DNA of 64,000 bases from Lindgomyces ingoldianus. Lineage: Eukaryota > Ascomycota > Dothideomycetes > Pleosporales > Lindgomycetaceae. The number at the start of each line of letters is the position of its first letter. Position 1 is the first letter of the stretch. The position numbers and the translations under genes were made by a program. The stretch is taken from assembly GCF_010093535.1 (NCBI RefSeq), contig NW_022985192.1, positions 7,777 to 71,776 of the forward strand. Reading direction: 5' to 3'. Under the pieces are notes generated by a model that did not search any database, was not told the origin of the DNA, and saw only the letters and a list, made by a program, of their open reading frames with translations. Positions 1 through 10,923 of the stretch are shown here, one piece after another.

Positions 1-3000
1 TACATCTTCTCTGCCTTGCCTAGCTTTCCTTGGTTCGCGAAGAGATTGCCTAGATTATTAACTGTGTGGAGTGTCGACGTGTGCTTAGGACCAAGCGCCT
101 CCTCATACCCTCGCAGTGCCCGCTTGTACATCTTCTCCGCTTCATCTAACCTTCCCAAGTCCGTGTACAGGATTGCAAAACAGTGTACTGAATTTAGCGT
201 TGATATGTGCTTAGGACCAAGTGCCTCCTCATACCCTCGCAGTGCCCGCTCGTACATCTTCTCTGCCTCCTCTAGCTTTCCTTGGTTCGCGAAGAGGAGG
301 CCTAGTAATATTACTAACTGTGTGGAGTGTCGACGTGTGCTTAGGACCAAGTGCCTCCTCATACCCTTGTAGCGCCTGCTCGTACATCTTCTTTGCCACA
401 TCTAGCTTTCCTTGGTTGGCGAAGAGAAGGCCTAAATTATTAACTGCGTGGAGTGTCGACCTGTGCTTAGGACCAAGTGCCCTTTGATACCCTCGTAGCG
501 CCTGTTCGTACATCTTCTCCGCCTCGTTCAGCTTTCCTTGGTCCATGTAGAGACGGCCAAGCCGGCGGATGGCCACTAGTATCACTGCCTTCTCTTCACT
601 CCTACTCCTGTCCATTCCACAATCCCTCTGACTTCTAGAACTTCTCCCTATCTGGGTTGACACCCATCGAGAGGACGCCTGGGCATGAGGAAGAAGTCGA
701 CGTTGCATGGCCGAGTAGTCCTTAGCTGAACTATCCACTACAGCCCATCCGACTGTACCTACTGCTAACCGAGCTAGATTCGATTGAAAACATTTACCCT
801 GGTAATGGTACGCCCATCGGTGGACAACTGGATGAGTAGCGTAGCTTGCCAGTTCTTCGGTATGTTCAATCAGTGAGTAGTTACGCAGAACTTGCATCGC
901 CATGCTAAACTCAAGCTCATTCCTTGCAATATCTCCAATCCAATCCGTCAACATTTTCTCAGCTACCTTCGAATACTGGTATGCCGCTGAGAATAAACCA
1001 TACCATAGATCCCTATTGTCAAGGAAGGACCACAGAAGGAGGAGGTTAGCTGTAGCTGGGTGCTTGTCCTGGATAGCTTTGTAAGAGATAGCCCATGTGG
1101 TCCACACGCTGCGATCCGGATAATCTTGAAGAGGCGCGTTAACCCAGTCTCGTGACTTCATAAGTTCACGCCACTGCTGTTCGTAGAAAGCTAGGTATTT
1201 TTCGAGCCCAACCCCGCTCTCTTGGAGATACGCACCCGCCTGTGCGATTGCTAGCGGTAAGCCATCTAGAAGCTTGAGCAGGCGCTCACTCTGCGCTGTA
1301 TCTATGTTAGAGGAGTGTTGTCAGCTTGAGTTTATTATATTGGCTTTTAGGCTGGGTAGAGGTCTTACCGTACTTCTTTTTATACCAACTCTGGAGGATA
1401 GCCTGAGCCTGAACTTCATTAACCTTGCCTAGGTGCTGCGAGTCACCTAACTGCTCTAGCCTAGCTAGTCGGGTTGTGATTAAGATGGAACCGTGGTCGG
1501 CGTCTGGAAAATAGCGCTTCACATCGTATGCATCAGGGTCTGTATCGCTTGGATCGTATTCCCGGTCGACGTTGTCGAAGACAAGCAGCCAGGCAGTGTT
1601 GTCCGGTCGTGCAAGCCAATTCATTACGTCTCTTACAACTTCATCGACATCTGCGCTACCCTCTGCTGAGTATCCCTTACTAGTCTCTAGAATCTGGCCT
1701 TGTGGAATCTTGCTTGCATAGCTTGCAATACTTCGCTTGAGGATGTCCTTGCTTCTTCCGTCTAGCCAAAACACAGAACTAAACCTGCGGTGGTGGCGTC
1801 GCGCGAACTCGACTGTTAGTTGCGTCTTGCCTATGCCCCCAAGGCCATGGAGGACAAATACTTTTTGTCGGCTTGTTAAGGGTGGTTTACGGAAAAAGAA
1901 TTGCTCAAGATTCTTCATTTCAGATTCACGAGGAACAAATCGATTCGCCACAGGTATGCTGCGAAGACTAAAAGGGACGTCATATTTGCCGTAGTCTGTA
2001 GCCTAGTCAACCTTTATCAAATAACATTGCGTACGAAGGTGCCTAGTTACACTGAAACCGGGCCGCTAAAAGCTCGTAAGATGCTCCGATTATGCTCTTG
2101 ATTACGTCGCTTACAGTCTCAAAGTCTTCCTCTGTGGGACTTCCAAACTTGTTCATGTTAAAGTGGGTCCGTGAGAGCGAGAATTTGCTCGTCGAGTCGG
2201 ATAAGTCAAGGCAACCAGAGCTCTCGCTTACCACAAATCTCTACGCATATAGTCAGTCACTGTAAAGCACGTGATGTCTCTAAGCCTACCGCTCGATCTT
2301 CCTTCCCCACAATCCTTCCTACATTGCTCGGCTTCAGCTCATAGAAGCACGCAACCTGTGCCTTATTTGGAAGCCTCCGCGTTTTTCCAAACTGATCAAC
2401 TACTGCTTGAAGAAATTCATTCCCTGGCTCCAAGATTTTCAGCACATCTGTGTACACTTCGTCCTGGTGGTATTCTCTTCTCGCCGCTTCAAGCATCTCC
2501 ACCTGGCTCATCCCCTCCGCCCCTCGAAATGGTGTGCCAAAGAATACGAGGCCGGTCGTTGACGCGAATATGCCAGGCCATTCTTTCTCGTCGAGTTGAG
2601 CATCGAGCAGGGCCTACGAGTTTTAGTTACAGGTGTCTACACTAGCTGCTAGCAGACTGACTTTTAGAACTACCAACCCACCGAAGCAGTGCGCTATGAA
2701 GAGTAGCGGACGAAACGGGAACCCCTGGCTAATTAGCGACGATAAGTGGTATCTGTGCAGGTAGAGCACCTCTCTTTTCCGTCTCAATGCCAGCAACAAC
2801 CGCTGCGCTACTGTCGAGGCATTCTGCCGCATCGCCCCTTTGCCAAACCACTGAGACTGGTATCCGTATCGCATGATGCGTGCGTGTGGAGCCGTCTTGG
2901 GCAGCATATCTTCCTTCTCAAGCCAGTTGGCCCACTGCGGGGTCTGCACGGTGCCCACATTCTTGCACCAGCTGTCGTCTGGATGAGCCCCAATGCCATG

Positions 3001-3209
3001 GATCGCGACGATACTGAGGCTGATCAGTATGGTCCTGCGCAATCAAATACGTAAGGAAGCAACGCACTCAACAATCTGTGCAGCTTGTGTGTCTGTGTCT
3101 CGAGGCTCGCGTAGGACCTTCAGTCCGATGTCGTCATCCGTCACCGGCCGACCCTATTCCCACACCACATTAGTCTTGGCACGGCATCTCTCCCACCCCT
3201 ACTTACCAT
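1..3209 (-). CDS. NLR-type STAND receptor: alpha/beta-hydrolase + NB-ARC + TPR (3' part outside window)
   Basis: Fungal NOD-like receptor, a class tied to non-self recognition and heterokaryon incompatibility. Spliced model (minus): 3209-3207, 3153-3068, 3019-2662, 2613-2290, 2240-2051, 1995-1369, 1301-<1. All junctions are GT-AG, phases agree and introns are 48-67 bp. Residues 30-150 form a SERAC1/PGAP1-like alpha/beta-hydrolase start (VAIHGIGAHPDDSW) whose nucleophile-elbow position reads AHCFGG, so Cys141 replaces Ser. The NB-ARC P-loop GLGGIGKT is at 371-378, followed by the Walker B-like LLVFDNVD. The winged-helix part follows, then kinesin-light-chain-type TPRs (unit core ALGPKH.STLHTV). 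The start ATG is alone in its exon. Oddity: within the TPR array, near 303-318, extra bases shift the frame; the repeats continue cleanly in another frame to position 1. It is either a damaged allele or a sequencing error. Confidence 0.85.
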
Positions 3210-5606
3210 TATTAGAACTAAATACTTGAGGAAGGAGATTGTTGGCTGACACGAAACACTAATAAAGAAGAGGGAAGAGAAGAAGATGCGAAGATCAGCA
3301 GTAAGGCTGCGACACCAGGCCGAGAGAGCCGCAAGATTTGCCTACGCGCGACGAGGCTGAGCTGAAGCTGAAAATGATTGGAGCCTGAGGGCACGATCCT
3401 CCCAACGGTGGCTTCGCTGCTTCGAAAAAGTAAATTCATCGCACGTTTACAGTGCATCCGAATTTGTCATCCTCATGAGTTTTGCCCTGTACTGGAACAG
3501 TGGAGGCATCAAATCAGTCTGTACGAATCTACGCCTAAAGAAGCCGGAAGAATTATGATCTATTCCTTGCCTGGCTAACCTTTATCTCCGCTCAATTTCT
3601 CCGTTTATCTGGGCAAAATCTCCCAGAGAAGTCAATTCCATCCCATGCTCTCGAAGCTTGTCTCTAGAGCATAAAAACCGTGCCAGCAGCAATACCAATT
3701 CCCTACCTCAACAGCAACAGACTAGAGGCTGCAAATCGTTATCAGAGAAGAACCCCAGCTTCATCTTCAAAAAGGCGCTACTGAATACCTATTGAGCTTC
3801 TTCCAAGCTATCTACTCTTGCAACAACTCCAGAAAGCGTACCTTGGCGCCAATATTAAACTTGAGTAGATTGGCGAAGCTGCGAAAACATTTTTGCGGAT
3901 TTATCGCTTCCTGATCTAGCGAGAATCAGATTTTCATATTGCTTATCAAGTTAACCTCTTAGAGATTGTTTCTCCGACGATGGGGGTTGGAATTTTTTCA
4001 CTTTACTTAGACTTTATTTATATTAAGGGCATAGATGTATTGCTGTTACGACCGAAACCCTTAAATGGCTGGTTGGCATCATGGAATCTGAGAAGGCCGG
4101 GACTACGAGTCTTAGGACCTAGAGGATGAGGACCTTACACCTGAGGTGGAACATGGGCTGGTCACGTAACCGAAGTGAGTTCACGTCTGTGACGCAGAAC
4201 AACAGAGCACGCACTACTACTCTACGTTACAGAGGCACAGGGCAAATTCGGTATGCAGTCACACCGACTTCCATGATTCAGAATTCGTAGTCAATTACAT
4301 CGATCATCCTGACGATACTTTGTTCACTTCAATACTTACCTCGTGGCGAACACATCATTGTACTAGTGCATACCAACCGGCACTCATCTACACCACAAGC
4401 CCCCACAAATTGCCACCCTTCCGCTCTCTTAATGCTAATAACAGATATCGTGTTACCATCTCGTCAAGTCGGGAGCTATTGGACCAGTCTCTGTCGTCCT
4501 AATCTTCTGCGTCTGCAACATCATAGCGAATCATGTGGCCGACATTATTTGGATAGAGCTATGCAAAGAAGACACCAATAACTATGCCGTAGCTAACCTC
4601 GAAGTAATTGAGTCACGCATCTTTTGGCAATACCTCCTAGGATTGGGCGCTGAGGCAAGCATAGTGCAGTAATTCCGCTACCGCGGCTGGAGTGCTCGCA
4701 TATCGCGCGTTATTGCGTTTGCGGTACTATTTACGCCATATTCTAAATGTGGTGGTCTGCTGAAATTGTAGTGGAAGAGAATCTAGACTACTGGTAGTTA
4801 ACAATATGCTAAAACAACTCGTGATCATCGTGGTACTCCCTAGCAGCGGCATTATGGAAGTAAGTCACGTCGCTGTTTGTTATTCACACCTCGAGGATCA
4901 AACCCAATGAGGTTGCTGTTCTCCCCATAGGTAAACCGAAGTCGATGTTTCACTCTCAGGATGTAATGTATATCTGAAACCCCAGGACTGCCGGATTTAG
5001 CGGGGATGTCTTTGGCGAAAGGGCTTTTCGAAGTACACTTGATGAATGGGATATTTGCAGTGCCAGCAGAATGTTCTTTGTAATCAGATGATAGATAAGT
5101 TTCGCGCAGATGAAGGACCTAAAGCAGGGTGTCTTAAGTGAGACGCACAGAAGAAACGACCTGTCACAAGCGTTTATGTTAGCCGACGTGTTTCAAGAGA
5201 GGCTTGGAATGCTAAACGCCACACTAACATCTGCCAAGTTATTCGCATGCCTGGCTTCGTCACATTGCCACCATTCCCAAAGGGCCCGCGCTTGGCAGAG
5301 ATGAGCCCAAAATGGCAATGCCCCACGCAACAAAGATACTCCTCGCATCTTGAAAGGAGACCTACAAATACACAAGCTCAAAGGGAGGAAGAGGAATATG
5401 GGATACGGCACCGGAAATCAGGCTGAAGGAGAAGAATTATTTTATTTCGCCAAACGGTCTCCATACAAACCTCCGCTAGCATCCTACCATTGCACCTTCC
5501 CCTCAGGATTCTCTCCAACAAAGCTAATGTTTTGACCTGAAGGCGCTCGACTCACGCATTTTAGCCCCTTCTTTGCTTCTCAGCGTTTCCTACGCAGCGA
5601 ACTAAC
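3210..5606. other. Intergenic, no supported gene
   Basis: About 2.4 kb between the NLR start and the end of the secreted-protein gene. An ATG-initiated 79-codon frame at 3457-3218 on the minus strand ends just before the NLR start. It has no recognisable domain, so I treat it as NLR 5' leader or uORF. The rest is AT-rich with only short random frames. Confidence 0.5.
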
Positions 5607-7739
5607 CTAGTTCAGCGCTGAGGACGAAAAGGGAATATGTGATGCTCGCACAGGTCTACCAACTCCATGATTCAAGCAAATCTTGCCGTCCTTCGGAGTA
5701 CAATGGCTCACTGGTGGTCGCGATCGTGTTGGGTTAGAATGGTGCCAATCGAAGTCCGCCAAGTTGGATGGTAAGCCGGATGGGAAGCCAGTTGGGAAGC
5801 CATATGGAAACCCAGACGGAAAGCCGGACGGGAAACCAGTTGGAAAGCCGGTAGGGAAACCAGTGGGAAAGCTGAAGGAAGGGACAACCCCTGGAGGAGT
5901 TCCTGTTTGCGATGGTAATGGGGAGATTGGGAAACTTTCGGATTGAAGAGAGCCTATAGGAAAGGGGGGTGCGGTCGCAGGCTCCGAAACACGAACCTCA
6001 AGCGTCGTTCGTGTGAACGACTCGCCTGTGGTAGATAGGAAATCTTGAGAGGAGGCTGCTGGTGTAAAAGACACCTGAGAAGGCTCGGTCAGTGCAGATG
6101 GCACGACAATAGCAGATGTAGCGTGGGCTGCCGATGACAACCCCTGGGCTACTGAGGATACCTGAAGCTGTGCCGAAGAGCCCACAACCGCAGATGTAGC
6201 CTGAGCTACTGAAGATACTTCTAAATGGACAGAGGACGCGGCACCCACGGAAGTAGCCTGGGCTGTAGCGGAAGCAACTGGAGCGGTGGACGTCGACACT
6301 AAATCGCCCGCTCCCGCCAGACTCATACAAGCAAAGCTCATCTCCTTGACGCTCGCTGGGTTCGCAATCGGTCCATCAAGTTTCCAATCCATATCCACAT
6401 ATGGCCAGCAGATCCTCCCGTCGCTCATAGTGGCCATATCACCTGCTACAAACACATCCGTCGCTTTCACCGCATCTCCGACCTTCTTTCCAGCATTCAC
6501 GAGTTGGAAGTTTGACCCCGTAAACGCGCCTTTGCATCCCATAGCAATGAAATCGCACTGCGGCTGGGCGATTTCTTCCCAAGTAACAAGGGCATTCTCC
6601 CCATCGAACGCAGCGACGTGCGCATTGGAGCAGTCAGCCGTCCCCGCCGTGATCCAATTGATCTGAGAATCGCCGCTCGTGGCTCCGACTTGCGATGAGG
6701 CCTGTTCTCCCACCAGGGTGTTTTTGTCTGAAAATTGGGCAATTGCAACGTTGCGGTTGTTCGTTCGGTTGAGGGCGTGGGTAAAGCCTGCACCCAGCCA
6801 GTCGTTTGTCGTGAGGTCTTTCGCGCCGCGACTAACCCAAGCGGAGATGTATGAGTCTTTACCAACGAACCGGGAGAGTCCGCTGAAGGAACCACTCATG
6901 CCGCCGAATGGCTCACCGCTTCCGCCGTTCGTGGTGTTTTCGTTCGAAACTTTCACGCCATTCATAGATTGCGTCTTGGTGTTCAGCCAGATGGCGCCTT
7001 GGTCTTCAGCACACATGCTCGCAAATGGGACCGAATCTGCAGCTTCAAACGCAATACCAGTGTTGTGGGAGCATCCCCAGCTGGAACTGGCACCCGAAAT
7101 TGTCTCAAGCGTTCCATTTTCGGTCACATACTGGATGCTGTCGCCAAAGTGGCCTGATGCGGAGCCAGTGTATGCGGTGACGACAAAGTAGGCGCCATAC
7201 ATGCCAGCTGCTTCTGAGAAAGCGAGATCCCCATTGAGATCCGGGGATGCTTCAAGTCCAAAATCCTCATTCACGCCTGGACCACCGAGGAACGTCTTGA
7301 AGGTTTGCTTCCCGGAGGTGTAGCGATAGAGCACAGCGACTGGCGTGCTTCCAGCAGGTGCATTCGAGGTCCCAGAAGGTAAAGCCTCATTTGTCAAAAG
7401 AGCGAAGCCATCGTTATGTGCCACGAGTCCTCCCGCTTCTTTCGCTCCAGTGATAGTTGTCGGCGTTCCAACAGCGGCGAATGAAGCGGGATCAACTTGC
7501 TGGACATGGACGTCCGTCTCACTCGCATCGAGGTATGCGAGGTACGCCGACTTTCCGTCCGGCGAAAGTGCAAAAGGCGTTCGGCGATGGTGTGGATATC
7601 CAGTCCAGTAGGATTCCTTGATAGGATTGAAAGAAGCAGACAGTGACAGTGCACTGACGTGCTTCTCAAGAACGATACCTGTCGCTGCTGCGGATGCACC
7701 GCTATAAAGGAAAGAAAGAATGAAAGTCGAAAGCAACAT
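5607..7739 (-). CDS. Large secreted protein with Ser/Ala/Val-rich stalk and FPTG-type tetrapeptide repeats
   Basis: Single-exon gene, 710 residues, ATG start with TATA about 100 bp upstream. The N-terminus is a signal peptide (about residues 1-19, ending ASAA). Residues 20-475 form a Gly/Asn/Asp-rich globular domain with several N-glycosylation sequons and paired cysteines; the alternating strand pattern suggests a beta-propeller-like fold, but I know no named domain. Residues about 480-600 are low-complexity Ser/Ala/Thr/Val with imperfect repeats containing the core VSSVAQ, typical of an O-glycosylated stalk. Residues about 624-658 are nine near-perfect tetrapeptides (FPTG, FPSG, FPYG). The C-terminus holds one close Cys pair and no clear GPI signal. 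I infer a secreted or cell-wall protein of unknown function. Confidence 0.8.
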   Translation of the reverse strand: MLLSTFILSFLYSGASAAATGIVLEKHVSALSLSASFNPIKESYWTGYPHHRRTPFALSPDGKSAYLAYLDASETDVHVQQVDPASFAAVGTPTTITGAKEAGGLVAHNDGFALLTNEALPSGTSNAPAGSTPVAVLYRYTSGKQTFKTFLGGPGVNEDFGLEASPDLNGDLAFSEAAGMYGAYFVVTAYTGSASGHFGDSIQYVTENGTLETISGASSSWGCSHNTGIAFEAADSVPFASMCAEDQGAIWLNTKTQSMNGVKVSNENTTNGGSGEPFGGMSGSFSGLSRFVGKDSYISAWVSRGAKDLTTNDWLGAGFTHALNRTNNRNVAIAQFSDKNTLVGEQASSQVGATSGDSQINWITAGTADCSNAHVAAFDGENALVTWEEIAQPQCDFIAMGCKGAFTGSNFQLVNAGKKVGDAVKATDVFVAGDMATMSDGRICWPYVDMDWKLDGPIANPASVKEMSFACMSLAGAGDLVSTSTAPVASATAQATSVGAASSVHLEVSSVAQATSAVVGSSAQLQVSSVAQGLSSAAHATSAIVVPSALTEPSQVSFTPAASSQDFLSTTGESFTRTTLEVRVSEPATAPPFPIGSLQSESFPISPLPSQTGTPPGVVPSFSFPTGFPTGFPTGFPSGFPSGFPYGFPTGFPSGLPSNLADFDWHHSNPTRSRPPVSHCTPKDGKICLNHGVGRPVRASHIPFSSSALN

Positions 7740-7835
7740 GTTGCAGTCGGGTCAGTCAGAAATGAGTGACTAGCAAAGAGTGAAAAGAATGAAAGCGGCA
7801 GTGCTGAAGAACTCTCATGGTGGTGCAGAAATATC

Positions 7836-7846
7836 ATATATAAGCC
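7836..7846 (-). promoter_or_regulatory. TATA box of the secreted-protein gene
   Basis: The minus-strand sequence TTATATATGAT lies about 100 bp upstream of the ATG at 7739, a normal distance for a strongly expressed fungal gene with a short leader. Confidence 0.45.
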
Positions 7847-7849
7847 ATA

Positions 7850-10780
7850 ATCCGACCCCTAAATGAGATCATGGGAAAGTCATTGCTGCACACCAGAGCA
7901 ACATCTCGCCGCTCGGAGATTCTGTAGGGTGTTGATTGCGAGGTGGAAATTGGGCTCCACAATGCGAGAACGAAGAGTGAAGTTGACTTGTGGGGAAATT
8001 GTGAGGATGGGAAGCGACGTTGGTGATGTTTCAACTTGTTTCCGAGGGTGGGGCTGCCAAGCCGCTTCAAACTTCCCCGGCGCCTGGCTTGAGGAGTGCC
8101 AAGAAGGGCGGGGTGAATTGCCCATTGAAGTCGTACATGGTGAGACTCTCGTGCGAGCATGCGACCACCAGCGCCGTCTCATTTCCACCGGATTTCCCAT
8201 AACTTTGTTTACATCCTAAGTTATCTTCATGCCTCGCCAGAAGAATAACCTCTCTCATCCCCCCGCCGTAATGCTTCATCACCTGCATGCGGCACAGTCA
8301 CGGTTCATGAAGTGCGCAAGTCTGTAGCATATAGTTCGGAAGGATATAAATATTGTAGGTAAATTCTGTTCGTTTGCTCAACCAGAGACGAAATCGGTCC
8401 GTAAAGACACGCTGTGCCGCAATCCCAATGATAGATGTCTTCTCCGGTCTCTCTACTTTCGGAATGAAGTGAGGAAGCGCTGGTGAGAGGACCGCTCATT
8501 AAGATGCTACCATTGAACTCATATGAGGAGTACCGCGATTACTCAATGCTAGAACGAGATCGCGGAGATCGTAGATATGAAAAGGATCACGAGGGTGCCA
8601 AGTAAATTGATCGGGACCAAGTACGAAAACAGATAGCGAATACACCAAGAGAAGTTATTGATAAGAAACCACACAAGATTAGCAGAACAGGCAATCACAG
8701 CTGCGCGAAATGAAGAACCTCATGTAGGCGAGCAACCATGCTCTATTATTACACGCCTCATATTACAGATGCACAGCTAATCGACCATGACCCGCTGCTA
8801 GCTAACACGACTGAGCTATAATGGATCCACTATGTAGCCCTTTGGCAAAAGCCAGAGCTATGCGGGCTGGAGAAGCTCTCGCCGTTCCCAAGTACCTGGC
8901 TTGAGCCGATCCACGGACTGAGACGCGAACCTGACATGCTAGTTATGAGACATCTGAGCGACAGTACATACGTAATGCGGTTGAACCTCCAGGGGCTCTT
9001 CGATTAAAGCTGAAGCGATGCTGTTCAGCTTTCGCAATGCCTTCGAATATTCAGTGAGGTATAGTGCTCAGCCAATGTTGAAATTGGAACCAGTCGAAGC
9101 CTGCTGAAAAAAAAGTATAGATTTTAGAATAACCTGGCGTGTACAATATTAGTGAAGTTAAAGTCAAGTGAAGGTAAAGTGGACTTACGCTCATGACTTT
9201 TTCTTCGCCAAGTGGGTTAAAGTAGAGTGATGTCGAGTAGCGCGACGTCGACGTTGTATGAAGCTAACAAGTCAGTGATACCAAGACATTGTTAATAGAT
9301 AGCTACATTACGTTCGAACTTGGCTTTTTTATTTTTTATTTAGAGTTGGGTGATGTTCTTGTTGTATGACATCGTTTCGGTCAAGGTATTGATATGTTGC
9401 CTGGTCGATTCGAGGTCGAACTGTGCCCGTAATTTTCTAAAAGCAACGGATGAAACATCCATCTGACTATGATAGTTATTGTGAATCCACTATTTGACTT
9501 CAAGGAGCCAATGCATAGTGGGTGAAGGCGGCGAATGGTGCAGTAACCGCTGTCAGTAAAGGGGGGCAATCGAAGGAAGTCATATATGTGTTATGAATGC
9601 AGTGCGCCTGTGACATGAAGTTAAGACTTAAAGGATATTAGCATGATTTGAATGAGAGGAGAGGCATTTTGAACTTTTCACATCGTCGGGAGGAGCCAAG
9701 TGCGGCATGATGTTCATGGCGTCGTCTGACTAATGTCGAGCATCAAAGTGCCATATTCCTGCGGCAGCAGTGGTATGTACCAAATGCGTTGCGAGGCTAA
9801 GTAGTGAATGTACCCTCCAGGAGGCAGAATTTGGGGACCTAGATGCTGCACTAAAAGCCGTACTACCAAATCTAACTTGAATGATCAACCCTGTACAGAT
9901 ATCTATGATGTATGCGTTGACTGTGTAAACTAACCAAGAGAGGTCTTTGTGAAGTTAGTAGCATGACTGGCTGGGAGTAATCCTCCGCAGCGGTCAGATA
10001 AACTAGACACTCGACATTGCATCTGCTCAGTGCACTATCTGTGCTTTCTATGTCCCCTGGACGCAGATGAAGAAGCCTGGTAAGGCCTAAGATTATATAG
10101 ATGTCGTTCAGTCATCATTAAAGCATTAAAAATGAGAGATTGGATGAAGAGATATTCGTAATAGTTTGAACTTTTGGAGTGTTGGAGTGGCATCTCCGAA
10201 CACCCTTTTCAAAAACACCCACATTTTACATAAATAAGCAGGCTAAGGATTATTTCTGGCTCGTGATTTGACGAGATCTCTTCTCCTTTGGTGAACCATG
10301 CTGCGAGTAATCTTCGTTAATGCCAACTGTTTCTGACAATCTTCCTTACCACCTTGGCAGAGAACCTGTTCATCGATTATCGAACTAAGATGCGACGAAA
10401 GTGTATTCAATAGTTCCGGATATCGTTATTAATATACAACGTCTGTGCTGAATGTGGATGTGGGGTTGGCGGCTGAACGGCTATTGTTGGGCTGGGAAAA
10501 GAATGCTACACGACTCGAAAAACATCGAATTCTGCATACCCATTGCCGCAAAAATGGATAGAGTGCTAAAATCCTCAACTCCCTAGCAAATTTGACGATG
10601 TTACTACCATACTAGTATAGTGACATTCTCGGATAATATGTTGAAGAAATGAGGACGAGTGGGCTGATGACGAATTAGTACAGTCCTTGTCTTGGGCGTA
10701 ATTCTTCGTTAATCTACTACAATGTGATAGCACCGGCAGTTCGCCTAGCGTTATGGGCGATGGAGGTGCCGCGATTCTCA
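7850..10780. other. Intergenic, no supported gene
   Basis: About 2.9 kb. The first 400 bp is GC-richer promoter sequence with overlapping open frames on both strands and no family resemblance. From about 8500 it becomes AT-rich. A 33-codon ATG frame at 8504-8605 encodes a strongly charged peptide, but nothing supports it as a gene. I see no transposon ends, tRNA or clear repeats. Confidence 0.5.
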
Positions 10781-10793
10781 TTGACAATATTTA

Positions 10794-10803
10794 GTATATA
10801 AGG
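10794..10803 (+). promoter_or_regulatory. TATA box of the SnoaL-domain gene
   Basis: GTATATAAGG lies about 120 bp upstream of the ATG at 10924. Confidence 0.45.
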
Positions 10804-10923
10804 TTCCATGTGGTGGCGTGAAATTGTGCAGATGCAGGGCTTAATCGAGGCTCTCTATCTCCCAAAGACTACCCCCAAAACGTGGTTCCGAAATTGTCAA
10901 GGATCCTGTACCTTTCTCGAAAG

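Noticed and set aside
300..320. A 17-bp intron (GTTAGT...CTAG) to explain the TPR frame change
   Set aside because: Far too short for a spliceosomal intron; a frameshift is the simpler reading.
16..487. Plus-strand open frames opposite the TPR array
   Set aside because: They mirror the repeat on the opposite strand; the minus strand gives clean TPR units.
3218..3457. 79-codon ATG frame just upstream of the NLR start
   Set aside because: No domain and it stops before the NLR ATG; most likely leader sequence.
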